A stretch of DNA of 38,875 nt from Candidatus Roseilinea sp. NK_OTU-006 (GTDB lineage: Bacteria > Chloroflexota > Anaerolineae > J036 > Brachytrichaceae): contig NZ_JAAFGM010000029.1 in the NCBI RefSeq assembly GCF_012931985.1, positions 1-38,875 of the forward strand. Reading direction: 5' to 3'. The translations under genes were made by a program, and so were the position numbers. The number at the start of each line of letters is the position of its first letter. Position 1 is the first letter of the stretch. This document shows positions 29,575 to 37,687 of the stretch, one piece after another. The notes beneath the pieces are model-generated. The model searched no databases and was not told the origin of the DNA. It was given only the letters and a program-made list of their open reading frames with translations.

Positions 29575-30662
29575 TTCGTCTCTCCTTGACCCAGACGGAT
29601 GCGCGGGTCGAGCCGGCTATACAACAAGTCGGCGATCAGGTTGGCCATGATGACCGAAATGGTGATGATCAGAAAGATGCCCTGCATCACCGGGTAGTCG
29701 CGCTGGTTGATGGCCTTGATCAACTGCTGGCCGATGCCCTGATAGACGAAGATCGCCTCGATCAGCACCGAGCCGCCGAAGACGAAGCCGATGCTGATGG
29801 CGAGCTGGGTGAACAGCGGCAGCGAGGCGTTGCGACCGACATACGAGGTCATAATGCGTCCGTCCTTCAGGCCACGTGCCCGTGCTACGGTCACGTAATC
29901 TTCCTCCAGCGTGGCAATCGTGCTGCTTTTCATCGCCAGCATCCAGCCACCGATGGTGGTGAGCACATACACGAAGATGGGCAGCGCAGCGTGATACAGC
30001 ACGTCCAGGAAGAAGTGCAACGTGAAGCCCGGCTGCACACCCGGCGAGATCGAGCCGCGCATGCTGGCGATGTTGATGATCCTCAACTGCGGCCCCAGCA
30101 CCACCAGCAGGATGATGGCGATCAGGTAATTCGGCACCGAGCTGACCAGCGATGCGAATGTCGAGAGTGCGTAGTCAATCGGCGTCTCGCGCCGGTAGGC
30201 CATCAGCATGCCGAGCACCACGCCGAGGACGAAGCTGATCAGCAGCGACGTGCCGACACTGAACAACGTCCAGGGGAGGAACTGGCGGATGATGTCCGCG
30301 ACGTAGGTGCCCTTGGAACGATAGGACTGGCCGAGGTCGCCGCGCAGCAAGTTGCCCAAGTACTCCAGGTATTGCTGGCTCAGCGGCGCGTCGAGGTCAA
30401 TGGCGAACAGCGCCGAGGCCTGATCGCGCGCCTCCTGATACGACATGCCATACATCGCGATCTGCTCCTGGATGAAGATCTCGACGGGATTGCTGGGCAT
30501 GAGGCGAATCAGGAAGAACGTGGCCGTCACGACGGCGAAGATGGTGACCACCGCCTTCACCAGACGGCGAAAGACGTAGCTGCGAAAGACGCGCTGCAGC
30601 ACGTTGGGGCGCGCCTGTTCTTCCGGCAAGCTTACGGGAATCGGGGCAGTTTGAACGGCCAT
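29571..30662 (-). CDS. oppB: ABC transporter permease, OppB/DppB type
   Basis: A 363-aa inner-membrane permease that opens the transporter operon. The first helix ends with F-F-L-I-R-L-M-P-S-N-P, the classical OppB signature near 52-62. The EAA-type loop V-A-R-A-R-G-L-K lies near 255. An N-terminal extension of about 30 residues precedes the first helix, longer than in E. coli. The likely promoter lies about 100 nt upstream. Confidence 0.93.
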   Translation of the reverse strand: MAVQTAPIPVSLPEEQARPNVLQRVFRSYVFRRLVKAVVTIFAVVTATFFLIRLMPSNPVEIFIQEQIAMYGMSYQEARDQASALFAIDLDAPLSQQYLEYLGNLLRGDLGQSYRSKGTYVADIIRQFLPWTLFSVGTSLLISFVLGVVLGMLMAYRRETPIDYALSTFASLVSSVPNYLIAIILLVVLGPQLRIINIASMRGSISPGVQPGFTLHFFLDVLYHAALPIFVYVLTTIGGWMLAMKSSTIATLEEDYVTVARARGLKDGRIMTSYVGRNASLPLFTQLAISIGFVFGGSVLIEAIFVYQGIGQQLIKAINQRDYPVMQGIFLIITISVIMANLIADLLYSRLDPRIRLGQGETK

Positions 30663-31003
30663 GCTTCACACCTTTATGCGGCGACCGTCTCAGGCAAAGC
30701 GAACATCGCCTCGCCTGCGCTGTGCGCTCGGCAGATGAACCGGTCTGCGATGCCAAAGCGATATTAGCACGCCGATCTTCCTTCGACAAACGCTCACGCG
30801 ACGATCGTGCGAATGTCGCGCGTACCCGCCCTCGACGAAGTGCGCAGGCGCGCCCGCGTCGGCGATCAGAGTGTGGATCGCCGAGAGATGTTCGGTTTCT
30901 GCCCGCGCTGCTGCACGTCAATCAGGTCGTGGCGGCCGGCAGCAGCGGGCGATCGCCGCAGGCGACCAGAACGACGATTGTGGCGCACGGCGGAGCGAAG
31001 AGC
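30663..31003. other. 341-nt gap between oppB and the SelA-like gene
   Basis: Besides the promoter at 30761-30789 I see no convincing gene and no terminator after the SelA-like stop. One minus-strand frame at about 30830-30915 reads like protein (A-E-T-E-H-L-S-A-I-H, V-E-G-G-Y-A-R-H) but has no start and no recognisable family; it could be a gene remnant. Confidence 0.4.
30761..30789 (-). promoter_or_regulatory. Sigma-70-type promoter for the transporter operon
   Basis: On the minus strand TTGTCG (30789-30784), a 17-bp spacer and TAATAT (30766-30761) resemble a housekeeping promoter, each hexamer 4 of 6. Transcription would start near 30754, giving a leader of about 90 nt before oppB. Confidence 0.4.
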
Positions 31004-32128
31004 CTAAATTCCACGATGGAGCAAGTTTACGATACGCTCGGTGACGCTACGGACTTCCTCATCCGTCAGCGTCATCGGGTTCAGCAGGATGCCATCGGCG
31101 TCGTCGGATGCACTGACGCTGATGCGCGGGTCGCCGTCCCACAATTGGGCGATCAGCGCGTCGCGCGTGATGCCTGTTTGGTGCGGATCGATGAATACCT
31201 CGCAGCGCGGCAAGGGTTGGCCGGCTTCGTTGGGGAAGGATCGCACGGCGCGCACGCCGGGCAGCGCACTGAACGTCGCGCACCAATGGGCGACCACGCG
31301 CTCGTCGCGTTCGCGGCGTTCTTCGTGGTCCATCGCGATGTAGCGTTTCACGGCTGCCAGCAGCCCGACCATTTCTTCTTTGCCCACTTTCATCGGTCGG
31401 CCGATGCCGTGGTTGGGACTGCTGAGCTTGCGCATGGCTTGGATCAACCCACGTCGGCCGACGACCAGGCCGGTGGTCTGCGGGCCGCGCAGGTCTTTGC
31501 CGCCACTGAAGATGGCGCAGTCCGCGCCTAACTGTGTGAAGCGCCACAAGTTCTCCACAGGCGGCAATTGCGCCGCGCCGTCCACGATCACCGGCACACC
31601 CCGCGCCCGGCACGCCGCGAGGACGCGCTCGATCGGCAGGTCGCCTTTGCCGGTGAAGTAGCCCTGGAACCAGACGAACGCCGCCGTGCGCGGGCTGAAC
31701 GCCGCCTCGAGCTCAGCCGGGTCGGTGTGTGTCTCACTCCCGATCTCGATGACCTTCACGCCGGTCTGGCGCACGGCGAAGTCGTAGCCGTTGCGGTGCG
31801 AGGTGAACATGATCACCTCGTTTTTGTCCAATGCCTCGGTGTGCGGAAGATGTCGCGCTAGCTCACGGTCGCCGCCTGAGACACACGCAGCGATGGCGAG
31901 CACGATGCCGGCCGCCGCGCCGGTAGCGACCATCGCTGCTTCGTTGCCGGTCAGCGCGGCAAGCCTTTCGCCCACACGGTCATGCAGCTCTTCGAGGTCC
32001 ACATGAAAGCGCGCCGCCTCTTCCATCGCGGCGATCACTTCCGGCGGCATCACGCTGCCGCCCAGCTTGGTCAGTGTGGCGTTGGCGTTGATCACCGGTC
32101 GAACGCCCAGTTCGTCGTAGATACTCAT
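31004..32128 (-). CDS. SelA-like PLP enzyme (D-glucosaminate-6-P ammonia-lyase type)
   Basis: A 374-aa fold-type I PLP enzyme of the SelA/DgaE branch. G-V-R-P-V-I-N-A opens the protein, D183 (I-V-D-G-A-A-Q) should bind the pyridine nitrogen, and Lys211 in S-G-G-K-D-L-R-G-P-Q is the likely Schiff-base lysine. Known relatives include L-seryl-tRNA selenium transferase and DgaE, which splits ammonia from 2-amino-2-deoxy-D-gluconate-6-phosphate. No selenium gene is nearby, and the neighbouring amidohydrolase is the usual partner of the DgaE-like group, so a lyase on an amino sugar or amino acid is favoured. The start is the internal ATG that begins M-S-I-Y-D-E-L-G, which fits the family. Confidence 0.8.
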   Translation of the reverse strand: MSIYDELGVRPVINANATLTKLGGSVMPPEVIAAMEEAARFHVDLEELHDRVGERLAALTGNEAAMVATGAAAGIVLAIAACVSGGDRELARHLPHTEALDKNEVIMFTSHRNGYDFAVRQTGVKVIEIGSETHTDPAELEAAFSPRTAAFVWFQGYFTGKGDLPIERVLAACRARGVPVIVDGAAQLPPVENLWRFTQLGADCAIFSGGKDLRGPQTTGLVVGRRGLIQAMRKLSSPNHGIGRPMKVGKEEMVGLLAAVKRYIAMDHEERRERDERVVAHWCATFSALPGVRAVRSFPNEAGQPLPRCEVFIDPHQTGITRDALIAQLWDGDPRISVSASDDADGILLNPMTLTDEEVRSVTERIVNLLHRGI

Positions 32129-32146
32129 AGCAGTGGCCAAGGGCAC

Positions 32147-32182
32147 GGACAGAATGGACAAAATGTTCTGTTCATTCTGTCC
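32147..32182 (-). other. 14-bp inverted repeat between amidohydrolase and SelA-like genes
   Basis: GGACAGAATGGACA (32147-32160), an 8-nt loop and TGTTCATTCTGTCC (32169-32182) pair with a single G-T. The hairpin begins 1 nt after the amidohydrolase stop and fills most of the 55-nt gap. No T-run follows on the minus strand. It could be an mRNA-processing or attenuating structure, or an operator. Confidence 0.6.
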
Positions 32183-32183
32183 T

Positions 32184-33428
32184 CTATTGCTGTAGGGCAG
32201 GGATGACCCAATATTCCGGCGGCGCGGCTGTCCACTCCGGCGCGCTCAGCCCGCCAATGTCGAAGACGATCTCACCGGCGCGAATCGTCAGGACGCATTC
32301 CAGCTTTTTGTCGCCGGTGAGCTTGGCGCGGCCGCAGTCCATGAAGCTGAACCGTCCGGTACGCAGCTCGAAAACGGCGACATCGGCGCATGCGCCGGCG
32401 CTCAGGTGACCCAGCTCGGGATGGCCGATCTGTTGGGCCGGGTTGACCGTGCTCCGCGCGATCACGTCGTAGAGCGACATGCCGGCGTTCAGGATCTTGT
32501 TCATGGTGGTCTGCATATCCACGACGACGCTGTGGACGTTGCCGGTGTGCAGGTCGGTGCTGATCGAATCCGGCGGGAAGCCGCCCTGGATGGCGCGCAC
32601 GGCGTTGCGGAACCAGAAGCTGGCCGCGCCGTGGCCAACGTCGAAGATCACCCCGCGCGCCCGCGCCTCGAACATGAAGTCGTTGACCTGGCCGGCCTCG
32701 TTGATGATCGGGAATTGCTGGGCGTAGACGTGCGTATGGATGTCGCCCGGCCGCGCCTTCTTCAGGATCAACTCCTGATAGCTGCGCTCCGGCGGCCGCG
32801 GCCAGAAGTCGTACATCACGTGCCGGCCGCACAGCTCGGCGGCCTTGATGGCCTGATCCACGGCTGCCCACGGCGTATGCAGCGCGTCCCACGGCAGGCG
32901 CGTCCAATAGTGGGCGGTCTTGATGCCGACGCAGATGTCGGGGTAAGCCAACACGGCTTCGGCGGCGCGCTCGGCGTCGAAGGTGCGCGGGTCTTGCTCC
33001 CAATCACCCAACATGCCGTTCTCGCTGATGTTGACGTAGGCGAAGATGCGCGTCTTGGCGCGGTCAATCACCGTCTCTTTGAAGTGCCGGATGTGATTCG
33101 CGCCGGCGGTGCCGGTGTCCACCACGGTCGTCACACCGCTGCGAAAGGTATGCGCGTCGGCCACCACGCTCAGACCTTCCGGCGCGCCCTCTGGCGCGCG
33201 GGTGTGATAGGCGTGCATGTGAATGTCGAGGATGCCGGGTGTGACGTAGCGGCCGGAGACGTCAATCACTTTGGCGGCTGTTGCAGGGTTGATGTCAGGC
33301 GCAACGGCGGCGATCCGGCCGTTCACGATCGCCACGTCGCGCTTGCCGTCCAGCCCGTTCTTTGGATCAATGACGTGCCCGCCCTTGAGCAGGAGGTCAT
33401 AGGAGGATTGCGGCGTGTCGGGTGTCAT
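32184..33428 (-). CDS. Amidohydrolase/deacetylase, COG3964-like
   Basis: A 414-aa metal-dependent hydrolase of the amidohydrolase superfamily, often misnamed dihydroorotase. H70-M-H72 after strand 1 and Lys166 (G-I-K-T, the carboxylated-lysine position) are present, as are His229 (G-D-I-H-T-H-V), His262 (D-V-G-H-G-A) and Asp288 (S-T-D-L-H). COG3964 members tested in the literature remove acetyl groups from N-acetyl-D-amino acids and acetyl-mandelate. Where the family normally has V-M-V-H-I-G on strand 5, this protein reads V-M-Y-D-F-W, so one metal His appears to be Asp. The SelA-like gene follows, the usual pairing. A TAAACT hexamer lies 8 nt before the ATG. Confidence 0.82.
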   Translation of the reverse strand: MTPDTPQSSYDLLLKGGHVIDPKNGLDGKRDVAIVNGRIAAVAPDINPATAAKVIDVSGRYVTPGILDIHMHAYHTRAPEGAPEGLSVVADAHTFRSGVTTVVDTGTAGANHIRHFKETVIDRAKTRIFAYVNISENGMLGDWEQDPRTFDAERAAEAVLAYPDICVGIKTAHYWTRLPWDALHTPWAAVDQAIKAAELCGRHVMYDFWPRPPERSYQELILKKARPGDIHTHVYAQQFPIINEAGQVNDFMFEARARGVIFDVGHGAASFWFRNAVRAIQGGFPPDSISTDLHTGNVHSVVVDMQTTMNKILNAGMSLYDVIARSTVNPAQQIGHPELGHLSAGACADVAVFELRTGRFSFMDCGRAKLTGDKKLECVLTIRAGEIVFDIGGLSAPEWTAAPPEYWVIPALQQ

Positions 33429-33436
33429 GATTCGGG

Positions 33437-33442
33437 AGTTTA
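33437..33442 (-). promoter_or_regulatory. -10-like TAAACT before the amidohydrolase
   Basis: TAAACT ends 8 nt before the start codon, and no ribosome-binding site intervenes. It fits the leaderless pattern seen at other genes of the window. Confidence 0.35.
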
Positions 33443-33476
33443 GCGCGCGTTGGACCGTTGCGCACGAGGAGTTCGC

Positions 33477-33506
33477 TTGACCGGCATCGCGCCGCGAAAT
33501 TAAAAT
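33477..33506 (+). promoter_or_regulatory. Sigma-70 promoter for acs
   Basis: TTGACC (33477-33482), an 18-bp spacer and TAAAAT (33501-33506) match the housekeeping consensus at 5 of 6 positions each. Transcription would start near 33513, leaving a leader of about 20 nt that contains the GGAGG ribosome-binding site. Confidence 0.65.
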
Positions 33507-33534
33507 CCCGGCAATTCTCAAGCTGGAGGCCATG

Positions 33535-35454
33535 ATGTCCGATCAATCCCAACTGCAGGCGCAAGCAGCGGAAATCTCGATTGACCACAAAACCCTCTAT
33601 CCCCCATCGCCAGAGGTTGTCGCGCGTGCGCGCATCAAGGATCGGGACACTTTGAGCAAATTTGCCGCCGATCACCCGGAGCAATTCTGGGCCGAGCGCG
33701 CCGAGGAACTCGAGTGGTACGGTAAGTGGGAGAAGGTGCTCGACGACTCAAACAAGCCCTTCTTCAAATGGTTTGTCGGCGGCAAGTTCAACATCGTCCA
33801 CAACGCGCTCGACCGGCACATGAAGACTTGGCGCAAGAATAAAGTCGCCTACATCTGGCAGGGCGAAGACTTCTCTGAACGACAAATTTCCTACGCCGAT
33901 TTGAACCGCGAGGTGTGCAGGTTCGCCAACGTGCTCAAGTCGCTCGGCGTGAAGAAGGGCGACCGCGTGACAATTTACATGGGCCGCGTGATCGAGCTGC
34001 CGATCGCAATGCTGGCCTGCGCGAAGATCGGCGCGGTGCACTCGGTCGTTTACGGCGGCTTCTCGGTGCAGGCGTTGGCCGGACGCATCCTCGATTCGCA
34101 GAGCAAAGTGCTGGTCACCTGCGACGGCGCCTACGTCAACGGCAAGGTCGTCGAGCTCAAGCAGATCGCCGACGATGCGATCAAGGAAGCCCCCATCGTC
34201 GAGAAGGTCGTGGTTTACAAGCGCACCGGCCGCAAGATCGGCTGGGTGGAGGGCCGCGATCACTGGTGGCACGACCTGATGAAAGACGCCAGCCCGGTCT
34301 GCGAGACCGAGGTGATGGATGCCGAGGATCCGCTGTTCATCCTCTACACCTCCGGCTCGACCGGCAAGCCCAAGGCGCTGCTGCACACGCACGGGGGCTA
34401 CGCCGTCTACACCTACACCACCATGCGCTACGTCTTCGACATCCAGGACGAAGACCGCTATTGGTGCGCTGCCGACCCCGGCTGGATCACCGGCCACTCG
34501 TACATCGTGTATGCGCCGCTGATGAACGGCGCGACCAGCATCATATACGAGGGCGGTCCGGCCCATCCCGCGCCCGATCGCTGGTGGAGCATCGTCGAGC
34601 AGTACGGCGTGACGATCTTGTATTGCGCGCCGACCGGCATCCGCGGCCTGATGCGCTTCGGCGAAGAATGGCCCAAGAAGCACGATCTTTCATCGCTGCG
34701 CCTGCTCGGCTCGGTGGGCGAGCCGATCAACCCGGAGGCCTGGCGCTGGTACTACGTTCACGTAGGCGGCTCGCGCTGCCCGATCATGGACACCTGGTGG
34801 CAGACCGAGACCGGCGGCTTCATGATCACGCCGCTGCCGGTCACGCCGCTCAAGCCCGGCAGCGCCACCCAACCGTTCTTCGGCATCCGCGCAGAGGTGG
34901 TAGACGACAACGGCAATCCAACTCCGCCCGGTGAGGAAGGCTACCTGACCATCCTGGCGCCATGGCCCGGCATGGCCCGCACGATCTACGGCGATCCGGA
35001 TCGCTACGTGCAGACCTACTGGTCGCGCTACCCCGGTCGCTACTTCACCGGCGACTCGGCGCGCGTAGATCAGGACGGCTACTTCTGGATCATCGGTCGC
35101 GTGGACGATGTGCTCAAGGTGAGCGGCTATCGCCTGGGCACGGCGGAAGTGGAGAGCGCATTGGTCTCGCATCCGGCTGTGGCCGAAGCTGCGGCCATCG
35201 GCCTGCCGCACGAAGTGCGCGGCAACGCCATCTATACCTACGTCATCCTGCGCGCGGGCTACGAAGGCACGCCGGAGCTGGCCGAGGAGCTGCGCCAGCA
35301 CGTCGGCAAGGTGATGGGGCCGATCGCGCGGCCGGAGAAGGTCGAATTCGTCGCCAAGCTGCCCAAGACCCGTTCGGGCAAGATCATGCGCCGCGTGTTG
35401 AAAGCGCGCGCGCAGGGCCTGCCGGAGGGCGACCTGACGACGCTGGAAGAATAG
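33535..35454 (+). CDS. acs: Acetyl-CoA synthetase (AMP-forming)
   Basis: A 639-aa enzyme that converts acetate, ATP and CoA to acetyl-CoA. The adenylation motif Y-T-S-G-S-T-G-K-P-K is near 265, D-T-W-W-Q-T-E-T-G-G near 420 includes the Trp that limits the acyl pocket to short chains, and the C-terminal K in T-R-S-G-K-I-M-R-R is the adenylation lysine that is acetylated for control in other bacteria. The length is that of true Acs. ATG 33535 is 5 nt from GGAGG; ATG 33532 is only 2 nt away. The gene has its own sigma-70 promoter. Propionate or other short acids may also be used. Confidence 0.93.
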   Translation: MSDQSQLQAQAAEISIDHKTLYPPSPEVVARARIKDRDTLSKFAADHPEQFWAERAEELEWYGKWEKVLDDSNKPFFKWFVGGKFNIVHNALDRHMKTWRKNKVAYIWQGEDFSERQISYADLNREVCRFANVLKSLGVKKGDRVTIYMGRVIELPIAMLACAKIGAVHSVVYGGFSVQALAGRILDSQSKVLVTCDGAYVNGKVVELKQIADDAIKEAPIVEKVVVYKRTGRKIGWVEGRDHWWHDLMKDASPVCETEVMDAEDPLFILYTSGSTGKPKALLHTHGGYAVYTYTTMRYVFDIQDEDRYWCAADPGWITGHSYIVYAPLMNGATSIIYEGGPAHPAPDRWWSIVEQYGVTILYCAPTGIRGLMRFGEEWPKKHDLSSLRLLGSVGEPINPEAWRWYYVHVGGSRCPIMDTWWQTETGGFMITPLPVTPLKPGSATQPFFGIRAEVVDDNGNPTPPGEEGYLTILAPWPGMARTIYGDPDRYVQTYWSRYPGRYFTGDSARVDQDGYFWIIGRVDDVLKVSGYRLGTAEVESALVSHPAVAEAAAIGLPHEVRGNAIYTYVILRAGYEGTPELAEELRQHVGKVMGPIARPEKVEFVAKLPKTRSGKIMRRVLKARAQGLPEGDLTTLEE

Positions 35455-35467
35455 GGTAGGCGACGGC

Positions 35468-35501
35468 AGGGCAAGCCGACGGCATAACCGACGGCTGCCC
35501 T
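35468..35501. terminator. Probable bidirectional hairpin between acs and the subtilase
   Basis: AGGGCAAGCCGACGG (35468-35482), loop CATAA and CCGACGGCTGCCCT (35488-35501) pair with one bulge and one mismatch in the convergent gap. It lacks a T-run on both strands, so it may act as a 3' stabilising hairpin rather than an intrinsic terminator. It overlaps the subtilase stop. Confidence 0.4.
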
Positions 35502-37497
35502 ACGCGAAAATCATCTCCAGCTTGAACTCGCGGATCTTGCCGACGTCGTAACGCGCCTTATCCGCGACCAGCAGCGTCCACTCACCGCTGGGGGACTTGC
35601 CGGCCACCGATGCCAGCGCCGGCGTGTTGGCCGCGTCGTAGGTCTGCTTGATGTGGTTGGCGGCGCCGCCCTGCCGATTGTGCAGCACGATGTCGCCAAT
35701 GCCGGAGGCGGCCGGCGGCTTGAGCGTGACGACCAGGTCGCCGCGATAGGTGTGCTCGATGTCCACCCAGACCTTCAGCGCCTTGAGCGGGCGCGTCTCG
35801 GCCACGGTCGCGCTCAGCTTCGCCGACTTCAGATCGGGGATTGGCACGTCCTGCTTGACCGACACGATCACCACCGGCTGCGGCTGTGGCGGGGCAGCCA
35901 GCTCGACTGCCTTGCGCGCGTTTACCCGCCCGAAGCCATACCAGGGGCTGTGGCCGTTGGCGTCGTAGTTGCCGTTGGCCGCGTCTATCTTGTCGCACGA
36001 ATTCTTGATGATCTCGCGCACCTCGTCCCAGCGTAGGTCGGGGTTGCGCGCCAGGATGAGCGCTGCCACGCCGGCTACGCCGGGACACGCGCTCGACGTG
36101 CCGCCGAAGCTGTTCGTGTAGTTGCCCTGTGCGTCGCCGCGGCTGGTCTGGCCGGGGTTGTAGCCCGGCGCGCCGGTGCGATCTGTCGTCCAGATACCCG
36201 GCGTCAGCGATGGATGACCGTGGTTGCTGGGGAAGGCGCACCAGATCGCTTTGCCGTAGTCGCTGTAGGCGGCGCGCGTCCCCATGTCGTTGCACGCCGC
36301 GACGGCGATCACTTTGTCGTAGCTGGCATAGCCGTCGTTGTCCACGCTCTCGTTGCCGTTGCCGGCGGCAAACAAGATCACGCAGCCTTTGCCGTTGCGC
36401 CCGTTGCGCACGGCGTAGTCCATTGCTAGGCGCGTGGAATCGGGCAAAGGCACGACCTGCTTGTGCAGCGGGTCGTTGGGATTCCACCATTGACCATCGG
36501 CCGGCCCCCAACTGCACGAGATCACGTCGGCGCCATGCTGCGCTGCCCAGACAAAGGCGTCGGCCTCGTGCTGCGAGCCCAGGCCGGAGGTCAGCCGGAT
36601 CGGCATCAGCCGCGCCTTGGGTGCCACGCCCGATGCGCCAAACATGCCGTTGGCACACGCCACGCCGGCGCAGGCCGTGCCGTGGTTGTCGGAGTTGCCC
36701 GGGCGTGGGTCGTCCGTCCGGCGCGTCACATCGCGCGGAGCGACGATCTTGCCCGCCGAGCCGAACTCTTCGTGGTCAATGTCCACGCCGTCGTCAATGA
36801 TGGCGATTGTCACCCCTTCCCCTTGCGAGAGCGCCCAGGCCGCCTCGACGTTGGCGCTCTGGTCTATCACCCGGCCGCCGATGGTGGTCTTGCGCAGGTG
36901 CCACTGGTTGGGGAAGGCGGCGCGGTCGCGCCGGCGGCGGATCAACTCAGGATGGCAGTATTCGACTGCCTCCTCCTGGAGCAGCCGCTGAGCAACATCG
37001 AACACTTCGAGGCCGATGCCCTCCGGCGCGCCGAGGAAGTAACCGTTGCGCACGTAATCCACCGGCGACTTGATCGTCAGGCCATACTTTTTGATGAGTT
37101 GACGGCAAGTCGCGGCCTTCGCTTCGTCATCGAATTTGACGAAGAGGTTCTCGGTGTAGAGCACCGGCGCTTTCGATTGCGGATCCACCAGCACGCGGCC
37201 GGCGAAGCGCACGTCCGGCTCGCTCTTCAGCACGGCCCGCGCCTGATCGCGGATGGACTTGGCCTGGCGCGTCGTGCGGGTCCGCAGTATAGCCACGCCG
37301 GCGTTGAAATACTGCGTTTCAAGCTCGAAGTGACCCAGGATTGCCAGGGCATCGTCGGATAGTGCTGCGCCTTCGCCGGGTGCGGTCGCGAAGACCAGAT
37401 TGCGGCTGCGCGCGCGCACGGCGATGAGATCGTTGCTCTCGACGAGCTTGTACGTCTGTCCTGCCTTGCCGCCGTACTGAACGGTGTATGTGCTCAT
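35500..37497 (-). CDS. S8 subtilase with prodomain and P domain, no signal peptide
   Basis: A 665-aa serine protease. Residues 1-190 are a prodomain region; 112-187 resemble the fervidolysin-like type (F-V-K-F strand, Y-F-L-x-A strand, V-E-Y-C-H-P-E-L end). The catalytic domain has Asp235 (A-I-I-D-D-G-V-D), His272 (N-H-G-T-A-C-A-G), oxyanion Asn380 (F-A-A-G-N-G-N) and Ser468 (G-G-T-S-S-A-C-P-G-V-A). The C-terminal 120 residues form a proprotein-convertase P (homo-B) domain, with Y-R-G-D-L-V-V-T-L and S-G-E-W-T-L-L-V-A-D. There is no signal peptide or lipobox, so it may act in the cytoplasm or leave by lysis. ATG 37497 has CAGGAG 5 nt upstream. A prodomain-like protein is encoded divergently. 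Confidence 0.9.
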   Translation of the reverse strand: MSTYTVQYGGKAGQTYKLVESNDLIAVRARSRNLVFATAPGEGAALSDDALAILGHFELETQYFNAGVAILRTRTTRQAKSIRDQARAVLKSEPDVRFAGRVLVDPQSKAPVLYTENLFVKFDDEAKAATCRQLIKKYGLTIKSPVDYVRNGYFLGAPEGIGLEVFDVAQRLLQEEAVEYCHPELIRRRRDRAAFPNQWHLRKTTIGGRVIDQSANVEAAWALSQGEGVTIAIIDDGVDIDHEEFGSAGKIVAPRDVTRRTDDPRPGNSDNHGTACAGVACANGMFGASGVAPKARLMPIRLTSGLGSQHEADAFVWAAQHGADVISCSWGPADGQWWNPNDPLHKQVVPLPDSTRLAMDYAVRNGRNGKGCVILFAAGNGNESVDNDGYASYDKVIAVAACNDMGTRAAYSDYGKAIWCAFPSNHGHPSLTPGIWTTDRTGAPGYNPGQTSRGDAQGNYTNSFGGTSSACPGVAGVAALILARNPDLRWDEVREIIKNSCDKIDAANGNYDANGHSPWYGFGRVNARKAVELAAPPQPQPVVIVSVKQDVPIPDLKSAKLSATVAETRPLKALKVWVDIEHTYRGDLVVTLKPPAASGIGDIVLHNRQGGAANHIKQTYDAANTPALASVAGKSPSGEWTLLVADKARYDVGKIREFKLEMIFA

Positions 37498-37617
37498 GAA
37501 TGCTCCTGTATGCTGTAAGCGGCGCGCGACTGCAACGCTCAACCAGACTTAGACCCGTTCAAGAGGACGAGTGCTTGGCGTCGCCGCCTGAGAATATGCG
37601 GCGATAATACAGGCCGA

Positions 37618-37623
37618 TATAAT
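37618..37623 (+). promoter_or_regulatory. -10 TATAAT for the divergent small-protein gene
   Basis: A perfect TATAAT in the 186-nt gap between the divergent genes. The next ATG (37634) is 10 nt away. No consensus -35 is visible at 17 bp. Confidence 0.45.
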
Positions 37624-37633
37624 CCCCTGTCAA

Positions 37634-37687
37634 ATGGCTGCCGAATCGCCATCGTCGTCATTCTGCGCGTGTGGGCAACAGTTATGA
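37634..37687 (+). CDS. Possible 17-aa leader ORF, translationally coupled
   Basis: ATG 37634 is 10 nt from TATAAT and opens 17 codons that end in TGA at 37685-37687, overlapping the ATG of the next gene (ATGA). That gene lacks a ribosome-binding site, so reinitiation after this leader would explain its translation. The peptide is Ser-rich with a C-A-C near its end. Too short to judge by composition. Confidence 0.3.
   Translation: MAAESPSSSFCACGQQL

Noticed and set aside
31004..32128. Selenocysteine synthase (selA) proper
   Set aside because: There is no selB, selD or tRNA-Sec nearby, and the protein is shorter than SelA and paired with a COG3964-type amidohydrolase, which fits the DgaE-like branch.
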